This document shows positions 1 through 10,640 of a DNA stretch of 64,000 nucleotides, one piece after another. How positions within the stretch are numbered: the stretch's first letter is position 1; each line of letters opens with the position of its first letter. Under the pieces are notes generated by a model. The model saw nothing but the letters and a program-made list of their open reading frames with translations, was not told where the DNA came from and made no database searches. The position numbers and the translations under genes were made by a program. The DNA comes from Puffinus mauretanicus (lineage: Eukaryota; Chordata; Aves; Procellariiformes; Procellariidae). The stretch covers positions 1-64,000 of the forward strand of contig JAJKFH010002781.1 in the NCBI GenBank assembly GCA_023333565.1, given 5' to 3'.

Positions 1-83
1 CCCCCCCCCTTGCCCCCCCCCCTTGCTCCCCCTTCCCCGCCCCCTTCCCCCCCCTCCCCCCCCTTCCCCCCCCCCCTTCTCCC
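1..83. repeat. C-rich low-complexity tract
   Basis: The window opens with about 80 bases made almost only of C runs broken by TT or TTG, ending in a CT-rich stretch. The minus strand is therefore a run of G tracts that could form a G-quadruplex. It could also be an imperfectly assembled simple repeat. No coding potential. Confidence 0.9.
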
Positions 84-231
84 TCAGCAGATTTAATGTA
101 TTTTTTTGTAAGTAAAAATTTCAGTATTCTTGAGTTTTTTATGGGCACTTGATTTTCTTCTGTTCTCTAAAGGGAATGTGTATAGGCTTTTTTCATGGTG
201 TTTGTGTCATTTTAATAGTAAGACTGATAGA

Positions 232-253
232 TTTTTGTTTGTTTGTTTGTTTA
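232..253. repeat. (TTTG)n microsatellite
   Basis: Five or so TTTG units directly upstream of the CR1 tail. A simple repeat. Confidence 0.8.
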
Positions 254-270
254 CTGAAACACAGAAAATG

Positions 271-469
271 CTTTTTTACTGTAAGGGTGATGAAGCTCTG
301 GCACAGGTTACCCAGAGAGGTTGTGCAGTCTCCATCTTTGGAGATACTCAAAGGTGTCTGGACACAGTCCTGGGTAATCAGCTCTAGGTGATCCTGCTTG
401 AGCTGGGGGGTTGGACCAGGTGACCTCCAGAGGTCCCTTCAAACCTCACCAATCTGTGATTCTGTGATT
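271..469 (+). mobile_element. CR1 LINE, 3' end fragment, sense
   Basis: About 200 bp matching the last part of CR1 ORF2 and its 3' tail. In one frame it reads FFTVRV, then LWHRLPREVVQSPSLEI, the conserved C-terminal block of CR1 ORF2. The short 3' UTR with the 'gacctccagaggtcccttc' type motif follows, ending in two copies of the terminal octamer (tctgtgat). Frameshifts and substitutions show it is dead. It is the only clear CR1 piece in the window in the same orientation as POLA1. Confidence 0.9.
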
Positions 470-1559
470 TTGGTTTGTTTTTTTTTTAGTTCAAACCAGG
501 TCTTAGAATACCAGAAAATTCCTGCAGGGATTTCTATTCTTATAAGGTATCCCTATCTTTACTTCTGTTTTGGGGGTTGGTTGGTTTGTTTGTTTACTTT
601 AGGCACCTGTAGTGATTTAAAGGCATTAAAAAGAAGCTTAGCAACATTTGTATCTATTATAGCAGTGGATGAAATCAAGCCACTGTCGACCAGTGCTTGT
701 GGTTGGATTATTATGTTGGCACTAAAACTTCTCTCAGGGCCCTGCAGGTCTCATTTCAGATATAATTCTAATGAGGATATTGAATGACTGGTGTGACAAT
801 AATGTAAATTAGTGCTGGTGCCTTCTATTTAAACTGAAAAGTAAGAGCAAGAGAGAGCTTTGAAAGAAGGCTTCCTTGGCATATGAGTGAAAGCTGAGTT
901 TTTTATTAATGATTCAAACTTCTGTAATAAGAAGTAGGAAAGCTTGTTAGCTATGTTTTTAGCTTAAACAAAACCTTTAGGTTGTGATGTTCTTTCTTTA
1001 ACAGAATTTGTGGGATGAAGAATTCAAATGAAAATTTCCAAAGTCAAAGATTGATTGAGTTAAAGTATGTAGCACGAAATCAATCCTGTCAAATTGTAGG
1101 GAAATAAGTGAGAGATTTATAAACATTGTTAATGTTTTAGAAATCTAGTTTTGTGCAAACGTGTTTTGAATTCTTCACAAATGAGATAACAGTAGGTCTA
1201 AATGACAAATTAAGGATTTAAAAAAAATAGTCAGCATGCCTCTTTTGCAGTAATGGATTCATGGAGGTAGCATGCTTTAGTTGCATTTGTAATTAAGGTT
1301 TTTCCATCATTAGAATAGAAATGCATTCCTGTTGAGCAGTATCATTTTAGGTGAATTATGTGGATTGAATGAGTAGCAAAACTCCACTACTTTAATCCGA
1401 TATGTGGCTAAAAGTCAGTATTTGGATTGGATTCCTAGAGGGTCACGTTGAAAGGTTAAATACATTTGTTTGTTTTCCTAGTCTTCATATTTCCATATTC
1501 TTTACAATGAACAAACAAATCCATATCCTGTGGTATTATACAATGACAACTTAACAACT

Positions 1560-1582
1560 TGGCTTCATTATTAATGAAGCCA
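1560..1582. repeat. Perfect 11-bp inverted repeat, 1-nt centre
   Basis: The arms tggcttcatta and taatgaagcca are exact reverse complements around a single T. The centre carries back-to-back ATTA/TAAT homeodomain cores. It may be chance in AT-rich DNA. Confidence 0.7.
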
Positions 1583-3801
1583 TACTGCTATTAATTTCTA
1601 AACTCTAAATACTGAAATGGGTGGGCTGTACATGGAGTGCTTAACGACAGACTAATGCATAAAAGTAACTTCTGAAATTGTCATTTCTTTGCATGAGTTC
1701 ATAGTCCTGAAAAATTAAATTGAATGTTTTGATAAGCCTCTAACTTTGTTCTGTTTTTAAAAACAGTGCAAGTGTCCTTGGTTATGAGGCAGGCAACAAA
1801 TGGTATTAAAAATGCGCTAGACTGCCATTTCAGGTAATTGACCAATTGACCATTAATTGCTGAAATCTTAAAAGCTGATAATAAGGTGGTCCCTTTCAGG
1901 AATTTGCTTTGGCATGAAGCTCAGCTTTTCTCAGTTGGAGTACTCACAAAATTGTGTCATGGAGCATGTTTCTGTTTCTACGGGAGCTCCATGACGTCAA
2001 GTATGGTTCCATCTTTAGCGCCTTTAAGTGTCTATAATATGTATGTTATTGTGGATGTCTGTGGATAGGCAATAGTTTCTATTGACATGGGCTCTTTTTT
2101 CCTGTATGTCCTTATAGGAAAAGTCTGGAAGGTGAAGTTGCCCCAACCCTACATTTCCTATTCCTGACTTACTGTTGCAAGCCCTATTTAACAAGCAATT
2201 TAAGATTGTTAACTAGTAATTTTCTTTTGTAGTTAGTTTAAAAATAGCTAAAAACCTTAAATGAGCTTTTTTTTTTAAAATATATTTTTGTTTCTACATT
2301 GAGATCTAAGTGTATGGCAGAAATTAGCCATACATCTTATAATCATCTGGTAGGTCAGTAGATTTTATTTCTGACATGCTTTGTAAGTGCTTACTTTGCT
2401 TTCTGGGGGTCTTTTATGTCCTGAGGAGCTCCATCTTCTTTTTTTTGTCAGACATCTCTAGAGAATTCAGGAAGCTCATTTTGAAGAGGTAACCTAAAAA
2501 GACTGTGTCTGACTTCGACAGACTCTCAGGAGCTCTTTCCATCTGTATCCAAGCCGACTTCATGAAGTGCTGTACTGAGGTCACGCTGAACAAATACGAA
2601 ATCTGACTGAGACTTCATGCTATTAACCATGCATGTTCCTCGTTGTCTTTTCACATCATTGGAGCAATCACTAGGTCCTGCCTGAAGCAGGAAAGGTTAA
2701 GTGTCTCATGTAGAGTTGAAACTCTTTTCTTTCCCTGATACCATCTAAGAAGGCAGTTAAGAGCTGCCACAGGGGCTAGTCTGAAGAGACTGTGTAGGAG
2801 CCACATCAATACAGTGGCTGTATGACATATTGGAGATGTCTAAATGTATGCACATGGATGTACCTGCCCTGCTCTTACTTTTTCACTACTTTGATCAGTA
2901 CCAAATGTGGTTGTGAATTTCTTAGACTTGACCACTGGCAGTTATTTGGTCCTGCATAGGTACCTTGGTAAAAATCCTCATTTGTTATAAGTGCTCATTT
3001 CATTCAGGTTTCATCGTTCTTTGGAATTGTAATAATCTTTGTTGAATTTCTTTCAGTTATCTATTGTAACCAGGAAAGGTGGCACAATGTCGAAGACTTA
3101 AGGTTTCTCTACTTGCAGCAAGTTTTCTGGTTTCCAGCACTTTGTGTATATGCTCCTGCATGATGAAGAACTTATTCTGTTACTTGTCTTTTATATAGCA
3201 AGGTTCATCTTATAGCAGATTCTCTTTTTTTTTTGCCTGTTTGGCAATCCTAAAAGGACTCGCTTTCACCACATGCTTTGCTTTTTAAGTACAGTTGTGA
3301 ACCCTTTAGGCATTTTTATACACCTGATCTCTTCATCTTTCGCATTTGAGTAGCTCAGTGGAAACCTGAACATCCTAGTATAGTTAGAAAGCTGAACGTA
3401 CAGGAAGTTCTCCTTCCTTAATCAGAGAGGCTTACAACGTATCAGACCTGGAACAGATTATTTTGGAGGCTTTCAGAATGATCTTTTTCTTCAGAGTAGG
3501 GAGACAACTTGACTTAAATGTGGCACTGGTCACTCATGGTGTCTGTCCATCAGGAGGTCATGTCTTCTGTCAAACTTGGCTCTATGTGAGACTCAAATTG
3601 CATGTACCAAGTTCTCTTAGTTGAGGGGTGAGCATGTTTTTACATGACTTGATTCTTAAAATGGTACCTGTAGAACAAAATCTAAGCTATTTACTTTTAA
3701 CTGTAAAGAATATGTAAGGATAGATCTGTGAGGATCATAGACTCATAGAATAGCTGAGGTTGGAAGGCACCTCTCGAGATTGTTCAATCCTCCCTGGTCA
3801 A

Positions 3802-5270
3802 CTAGAGTGGGTTGGTCAGGACCATGTCCAGTTGGGATTTGAATATGTTCAAGCATGGAGACTCCACAGCCTCTCTGGGCAACCTGCAATCCTTACAGTA
3901 AAGAAGCTTTTGGTTGTATTTAAACAATGCAAGACTTCGTATTTCAAGGGATTTTTTTGTATTCAATTTACGCCCATTGCTTCTTGTCCTTTGACTGGGC
4001 ACCAATGAGGAGAGTCTGCCACCGTCATCTTTACTCCCACCTATCAGATATGTATAGACAGTGACAAGATCCTCCCCCGAGCCTTCTCTTCTCCAGGCAG
4101 AGCAGTCCCAGGTCTCTCAGCCTCTCCTCACATGACAGATGCTCCAGAGCCTGTAATTATGTTTGTGGCCCTGTGCTGGACTTGCTCCAGGATGTGCGCA
4201 CCATTCTCGTAATGGGGAGCTCAGCTGAACGCAGAACTCCACATGTGTCTCACCAGGGCTGCGTAAAGGGGGAAGGATCACCTCCCTGAGATCTGCTGGC
4301 AGTGCTCTGCCCCATGCAGCCCAGGGTGTCCATGGCTGCCTTTGCTGCAAGGGTACATTGTTGGCTCATGGTCATCTTAGTGTCTACCAGGATGACCAGG
4401 TCTTTTTCTGCAAAGCTGCTTTCCAGCCAATCAGTCCCAGAGTCCATGGGGTTATTCCTCCCCTGGTGCAGGACTCGTTATTTCCCTTTGTTGAACTTGA
4501 TGAGATTCCTGTAGGTCACGAGACATCTCCAGCCTGTCGAGGTCCCTCTGAACAGCAGCACACCCATCTGGTATGTCAGCCACTCCTCCTGGTTTCGTAC
4601 TGTCTGCAGACTTGCTCAGTGTGCGCCCTGCGCCATCATCCAAGTCATTAACACAGACGCTAAGCAGGACTGACCCAGTATCAACCCCTGGGTACGCCGC
4701 TAGGGACTGGCCTCACCTGGTCTTTGTTGATCACAACCTTGGAGCCCAGCGGTGCAGCCAGTTTTCAGTCCACCTCGCTGTCCACTTACCTAGCCCATAC
4801 TTCCTCAGTCTGTCTTTGAGGATGCTACGGGAGACAGTGTTGAAAGCCTTACTAAAGTCAAGATAAACAACAGCCACTGCTCTCCCCTTGTCCACCAAGC
4901 CATTCATCTCTTCACAGAAGGCTACCAACTGGTGAAGCATGATTTCCTCTTTGTAAATCCACGCTGAACACTCCCAAGCCCCTTCTTGTGCTTTGTGTGT
5001 CTGGAAAACAGTTGTTTTCACAATTAGTTGCTCCATCACCTTTTCCCAGGGCTTGAGGTGAGGCTGACCAGCCTCTAGTTCCCTGGAATCTCCTCCTCCT
5101 TGCCCATCTTGAGGATAGCTTTGACATTTGTTTTCTTCCAGTCCACGGGAACCTCCCATGATCATCATGTTTTCAGCATGTTTCCATGATCCCAGTGAAG
5201 TCATAGCCCTGTAACTGCATGGAGACTTCTGATTCCTTCTCTTTGTTCCCCATGCCATGTGCATTAGTGT
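3802..5270 (-). pseudogene. CR1 ORF2 (endonuclease/reverse transcriptase) remnant
   Basis: Broken ORF2 of the CR1 copy, read right to left. About 5,270-5,160 encodes a degraded endonuclease start (a GNK...E block, then YD). About 5,110-4,730 encodes reverse transcriptase with the palm motif VVYLDFSKAFNTVS at about 4,830-4,880. About 4,640-4,450 has LSKSADSTKPGG where active elements have [12 protein letters not shown], so the catalytic aspartate pair is lost. About 4,350-3,802 covers the C-terminal region ending in [19 protein letters not shown]. Frames change several times, so no functional enzyme can be made. Confidence 0.85.
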
Positions 5271-5493
5271 ACAAGCCCTTCAGGGAGGCACCCAGTCCTG
5301 CTGATGCCCTGAAAAAGTGCGAGAGCTGTCTCTGTAACACTGTCCTGTAGGCACTCCCTTATTTACATGGATATGCTTGAAGAGGGCACCTTTCAGCCCA
5401 GTGTTGTTGATTACAAGGTCCTTCCTTCATGCCCTACCCTTTGCTTCCCGTCATGGTTTGCAGCTTCCTCATGCACATGCACTCCCACCCCCA

Positions 5494-5660
5494 TCAATCC
5501 TGTTTTAAAGCTTTCCTTACCAGGTTGGGCAGCCTGTTGGCACAGATCATTTTGCCCCGCGTGGTCAGATGGATCCTGCCTTCTCCAAGCAATTCTTGGT
5601 CCTCAAAGGGATGTCCATGAACAGAAGAACCAAAACCCTGCCGCCGACACCAATGTGCAA
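5494..5660 (-). pseudogene. CR1 ORF1 C-terminal (esterase-like) remnant
   Basis: The minus strand reads CRRQGFGSS, then FEDQELLGEGRIHLTTRGK and LPNLVRKAL. This matches my memory of the end of CR1 ORF1, a PC-esterase/SGNH-type domain whose last catalytic block is (G)DGIHLS..G. The expected aspartate is replaced (GEGRIHLT), consistent with decay. It sits just upstream, in element order, of the ORF2 endonuclease start, as in intact CR1. Confidence 0.65.
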
Positions 5661-8600
5661 CCATGGAGGATGAATGAGTATTGTTTAACTTTATAAAAAC
5701 AACTGTCATGTTGTCTAAATATATCTAATTTAATGAAACAAAATTATATGCTTTATGAAAATCTTGCATGACAGTTAAGAAATTAGGTAAGAGAACTTTC
5801 TTTGGAGGGTAATTAGAGGCTAAAATACTTTTCTGAATTTGAATAGATGTTGCTTTGATAGACAACCACTTAGTCATGATGAAAGAACAGTTTAGTTTTA
5901 AAGCAGTTGAAACCACTTACAAAGAATTTTTTGATGGACACAACGTTCACACACAATCTATTCATTGCCAAGACTAGCATGTCCTCTCATCTCCTGTAAA
6001 ATTTCAGGATCATTTTCAGTGAATATAACTGTATCTAGACAGAGGTGGTCTTGCTCTGTTCAGTATACCTACTGCAAAATGCCTATAGTTCTTCAAGAAA
6101 AAGGCTGTGTTTTTCAGTAGAAGTCCTTTTTCTTTTAAGAATACTCATCAGGCAGCAAGTGTTTTCTGCATCTGCTTTTCTCTTTAGCATTTGCTTGTCT
6201 TCCCCCAGCCCCTCCCTTTTCTCCAAGCACACAGGTTGTCGTTATTACTTAAAAGATGCTGACTAGGAGAACCTTAGAAAAGTAATCCAGGTTCACTTCC
6301 TGCCAGCTCTGTACTCCCTTGTGGCCTTAAAGAGCCTTTCTTACAACACACCTTTCTTTTTGTAATGACATTTTCTTTAACAGTTGGAAGATAAGGGAGA
6401 AGTCGTAAGTCCTGTTTTCTGCTTTTTACTCAAAAAATAAAAGGGGGGGCCGAGATTTGATTCTCAAGGAATTTATCATCTTGGACAGTGCACAGAGTTT
6501 ATCCACTGCTTAAAAAAATATTTCAGTCTTTAGAGTATTAGCTTTGTTTCTTTTTCTGGTTTACAGAAATACTTGATCTTTTTGGAAAACTGTCTTCACT
6601 ATTGATTCAGAGACCTACGCCCTGATTTCTCTAGGGCTTCTAGTTATATGGTTATGAGAGTAACTTATCTGGGAGGTGAGACAGTACTTACATTCCTATC
6701 ACCTCAAGAGTGAGAGACATGTTTATATATTTGAAGGATAATTTCTAAAACTATAGTTCAACTTAAACCTGATGTGGAGGATGGTGTGGTTATTCTTCCC
6801 TACTCAGGAATAGATTTTGCTGTTATTCAGAGGAAAATCTCTGTGCTCTGGTTTAAACCTTCACTGGATTCTAACTTGTCTCACCAAACAGGAAATCTTA
6901 GTTTATAAGTAATTCATTTTAATTATTTACAGTTCTTGTGATTTTATTTTTTCTAGTGAAAGACTGATTCTCTATTGCTGAATGTGTTAAACCAGTTCAA
7001 TTTGGGAAACAAAACAAAATAAAGCTTTCCTGTCTAAACGTTTGTTCATTTCTCTGAAACAAATGCTGCTGTTTTCTCTAAGGAGGATATACTTGTCTGT
7101 ATGCATTTAAATATTGAATAACTTAACACATGTTTTGGTTTTATTAGGAAATAGTAAATGATGATTGTCATATTCTTGCTTATTAGAAGTGTTTTTTCTT
7201 GTGGTTTATGATACTGTTAGCTTTTGATGTAGTTGCAGTGTACTTGAACAAAAGGTTTTCTTATTGAGCAAAGCTACTTTTGCATCTTATAGTTAAGTAC
7301 AAAATGTTCATCAATCATAGATTTATTTAATGGATTTAAATAAAAAAATATTCATAAGAGTTAATGAGCTGAAATTGGTTTGAATACTGTGTTCTTCAAG
7401 GGGTTTTAGGGGTTGCAGATCTTGTTTTTTCATGGAGTGAAACAGGGAAAAAATTTCCCTGCTCCTTCATTTTAGGTTTTCAGTTTTGAATGAGTTGGTC
7501 AGAAAGAAAATAATTCCATGGGTGGGCTGTGAGCCCTGGTGCTTCTCAAGGAACTGCCGCTGGTTCTGGTGTTTGGCTTCTCTGGAAGGAGCATTACTGA
7601 CTCCGGAGGGTTAGGAGATGCCCATGCCATACGGACATCTTTCACAGCTAGTTATCCACCCAGACGTTACACCCAGACGTCATATTCTGATTGCTTCTGG
7701 GAACACGAGGTGGGGTCAGAACTGGGTCAGTTACCTTCTTTGCACTCAAGTGTTCAACTTCATTGTTGAGCACTCAGTTTCTCCATTTCCAAGATTTTAA
7801 ATGAATTTCTAACACAGAATTTTTTGGGTGGTTTTTTTTAACTTTTGTCCAAAGCTGTAGGAATATGTTTCATTGTTTTTTCTTTCATCCTAATACCGAA
7901 AAAATTCTTTCCAAAATAGGCAAAATTTGCTTTAGTATAGCATGGTTTGTAATATATTGTGCAGAATAACCAGTAGTTGTACAACTTAGTAAGGAATTAA
8001 TTCTGGTTTTCCTGTTCTCTTCAACAAAACTCACCACAAACGCTTGAAATACTATAGAATTTTAAAGATGTAATTGTTTTTGGCACCAAGGGATCATTGT
8101 CTTCAAGTTGTAATTTGATCATCATCTTCAGTATTTTACTGTCATCTTTGCATTCCTTGTCAAAATGTGACAAAGGTACACATGATTTTTGTTGTGTTCA
8201 GCATGTTTTTATTGCTGCCTTTTTTGTCTGTTTTCTGTTGTTTGTGAGGCAGAAGATCCTACCTTTTGTTGGCATGTAAACATGTATCACTGGATCTTTG
8301 TGTACGCTGCTTCAGCCCTTGGAACTGTTCTCCCTTTGTTTTTGGTGCACCATCCAATTCTGGTTTTATACACAGCATCTGTCAAAGTTGTATTAATGTC
8401 TGTCAACTTTGTTGGGTGGAGTATGGACAGTTAATTTCAGTGTTTCTGAAAAAAAAACTAGAAAGGAAAATTTTGGCAGCATGGGGTGTATTTCTGATGC
8501 TGTTAAAATTTCCTAAGAGTGTACATTTTTGGGAAGTGTAACTTTGAATGCATTGCCTAAGTAAAGCAAATACTCAGTAAAAGCTCTTTGAAACAAACAT

Positions 8601-10079
8601 GTTTATTAACTACTTGAATCTGGTCACTCAAACTTCTCTAAATCAAGTCCATTGTTTAACGAAAAGGCTATATTGCGATGCTTCGTTCCTTGTGGCAAAC
8701 AAGGTTTCCATCTTTCTTTCACTTTTGCTTATGGCATAAGTGCCTTTTTGTCCAGCGGTAGAAATCTTTTTTGAAAATCCTCCTCAATAAAATCTTTTTG
8801 CAGCATCCTATGGCTGTGGTTTATTAAGAGCTAGAGGCTACTTATCACAGTATACTAGCAAAGCTAATGAATAGGTTGCAAAAATACAGAGGTTCAGAAA
8901 GACTTCTGTAGATTAGTGAGTGGTGTTGCATACTGGAACACAGTTCTTCCTGCCCATTTGTTTCTCTGTGTTATGGGAAGGACTAGCTAATATGAGTTAC
9001 TAAAGCTGATGACAGAATTATTTTCTCACTATATAATTGCACAAGTAAACAGCTGACGTGTCAAAAAATATCAGGTCTACACTGGATAACTACAGGTAGT
9101 CTTCAAAAATACAGTTTTTGTCAAGGCCCTACGAGTGTTAGTTTTTCTCCTTGTGCAAAGTGAATGCATAAGTGATTTTTTTTGTTTGTTTTTTTGGTAT
9201 GCATCTTTGGTGCAATATTTTTGTAATCGTCCTGGTCAGTCTTTTCAGTCTGACTAGACTTAAGTCTCTGTTTCTGTTCCTTCACGTCTGCAGCCCCAGG
9301 AACCTACAGAAAATTTGTGTGTCTTCAGGAGGAATCTTTGCATCAGCGTGTTAGTTTTGTGCCCTATCCAGTTGTTTTTCAACTCAGGTATCTTCGCTTG
9401 TTTTCACATAAGCATCCTCTCGTCAGAAGGTACTCTTTAGTGGTTTTTAAATAAGGTATATTTAAAAATACTTGTTGTAATGGATAATGGTAAAGCTGTT
9501 CTTTGTATATTTATTTATTTTTAATCATTCCCTTTCTTAAATCGCGTCCTCATTTAATTAAGTAATTGTTGAGTTGGAGTAGAATTAGGACAGGGAATTT
9601 TGCAGTTTGATGATTGCTTGTCTGCAATTACAATCTTTCAGTTTATATTGACTCACAGTTCACGGGTGAGAGAATGTCTGTTGCTAGTCTTGCTTTTACA
9701 AGAAAAAAGTTAAAATAGAATTTCACAGATGTTCACTGTGCTGAGAAGTTCACAGGTTTTTAGAAGGATATGTTTGCTGGGGGGGAGGGAGCACGGCTGT
9801 ACAGATGGGTTGCCAGGCAATTAATTCTTCCTACTTGGATTGCCTGCAATAGGAGACAATCCAGCTCTCATGAGCAGTGCAGTATTATTTGCAAAAGGAA
9901 ACTACCGAGTAACAATTTTCCTATTCTCTTCCTTCTTTCTTCTGTCTTCCCAGCCTCACTATAAACCTCCCTTCCTTTGCTGTGCATTTCTGAGAAACTG
10001 CTAATGATTGATATGATAGCAGTGCTGTCATTCTTTTTAACAAAAAAAAAAAGTCATTTTTATTCTAGGTATTTTAATA

Positions 10080-10640
10080 GAGTCCCATTAAGGATGTATT
10101 GCTGACTGAAATATTGGCATGAAGGGCTCTCACTGAGCTGAGCCCAGGAATTAAGAAGTCAGGAAATCGGCTGCTGCATTGCAAAAGAACCTTGTGTGAC
10201 ACAGTATCTCCTGATTGGGGGGATCATTACTGCTATTATGACTCGACTTGCGTAGGAATTTTAAATTTCATCTGAATGTCAGTAATAACCCTCTTAGCAA
10301 ATTATCCTGAATAAAATCACGAAGGCATTTTATATAATAGGTGTTGAATTACTGGATAGATTTGCTAATTAAATACTCTTTGTTCTGCTGCAGTTGACAT
10401 TACAGGGTAAGATCTTGAACAATTATTCTCAACAGCTGTACTTTGTTAAGGGAAAAATTAACTACAAAGTTTATTTTTTTTTCTACACTTGAAGTTGGCA
10501 GATTTTTGAAATGTGCTTGAAAAAAATTCCATCATCCAATTGGTAATGAGAAGATAAATATGCAGGTGTTGCTGTGAAATCAGATAACTACCGACTGCCT
10601 TATTAATGAATTTAGCAAGCCTTTATAACCTTCTGTTTTG
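10080..10640. promoter_or_regulatory. Candidate conserved non-coding element
   Basis: About 560 bp free of repeats and long homopolymers, with balanced base mix and clustered regulator-like words: TAATTA at 10,366-10,371, 'attgcaaaag' near 10,180 and 'tgctaattaaata'. It reads like known vertebrate conserved non-coding blocks. No alignment was possible, so this is only a candidate. Confidence 0.25.

Larger units (their letters stand above)
3734..5660 (-). mobile_element. CR1 LINE, old antisense copy with internal deletion
   Basis: The copy reads on the minus strand from about 5,660 (5' side) to the CR1 3' terminus at 3,734, where 'atcatag' octamer-like units and the 'aggttggaaggcacctc' motif mark the end. 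In order it keeps the C-terminal part of ORF1 (esterase), the start of the ORF2 endonuclease, then, after a deletion of most of the endonuclease, the reverse transcriptase palm and thumb and the 3' UTR. Many stops, frameshifts and the loss of the FADD catalytic motif show long decay. It is about 1.9 kb, against about 4.5 kb for a full CR1. Confidence 0.88.

Noticed and set aside
398..787. 129-codon + strand open frame
   Set aside because: It begins inside the CR1 tail and continues into plain intron; no recognisable protein.
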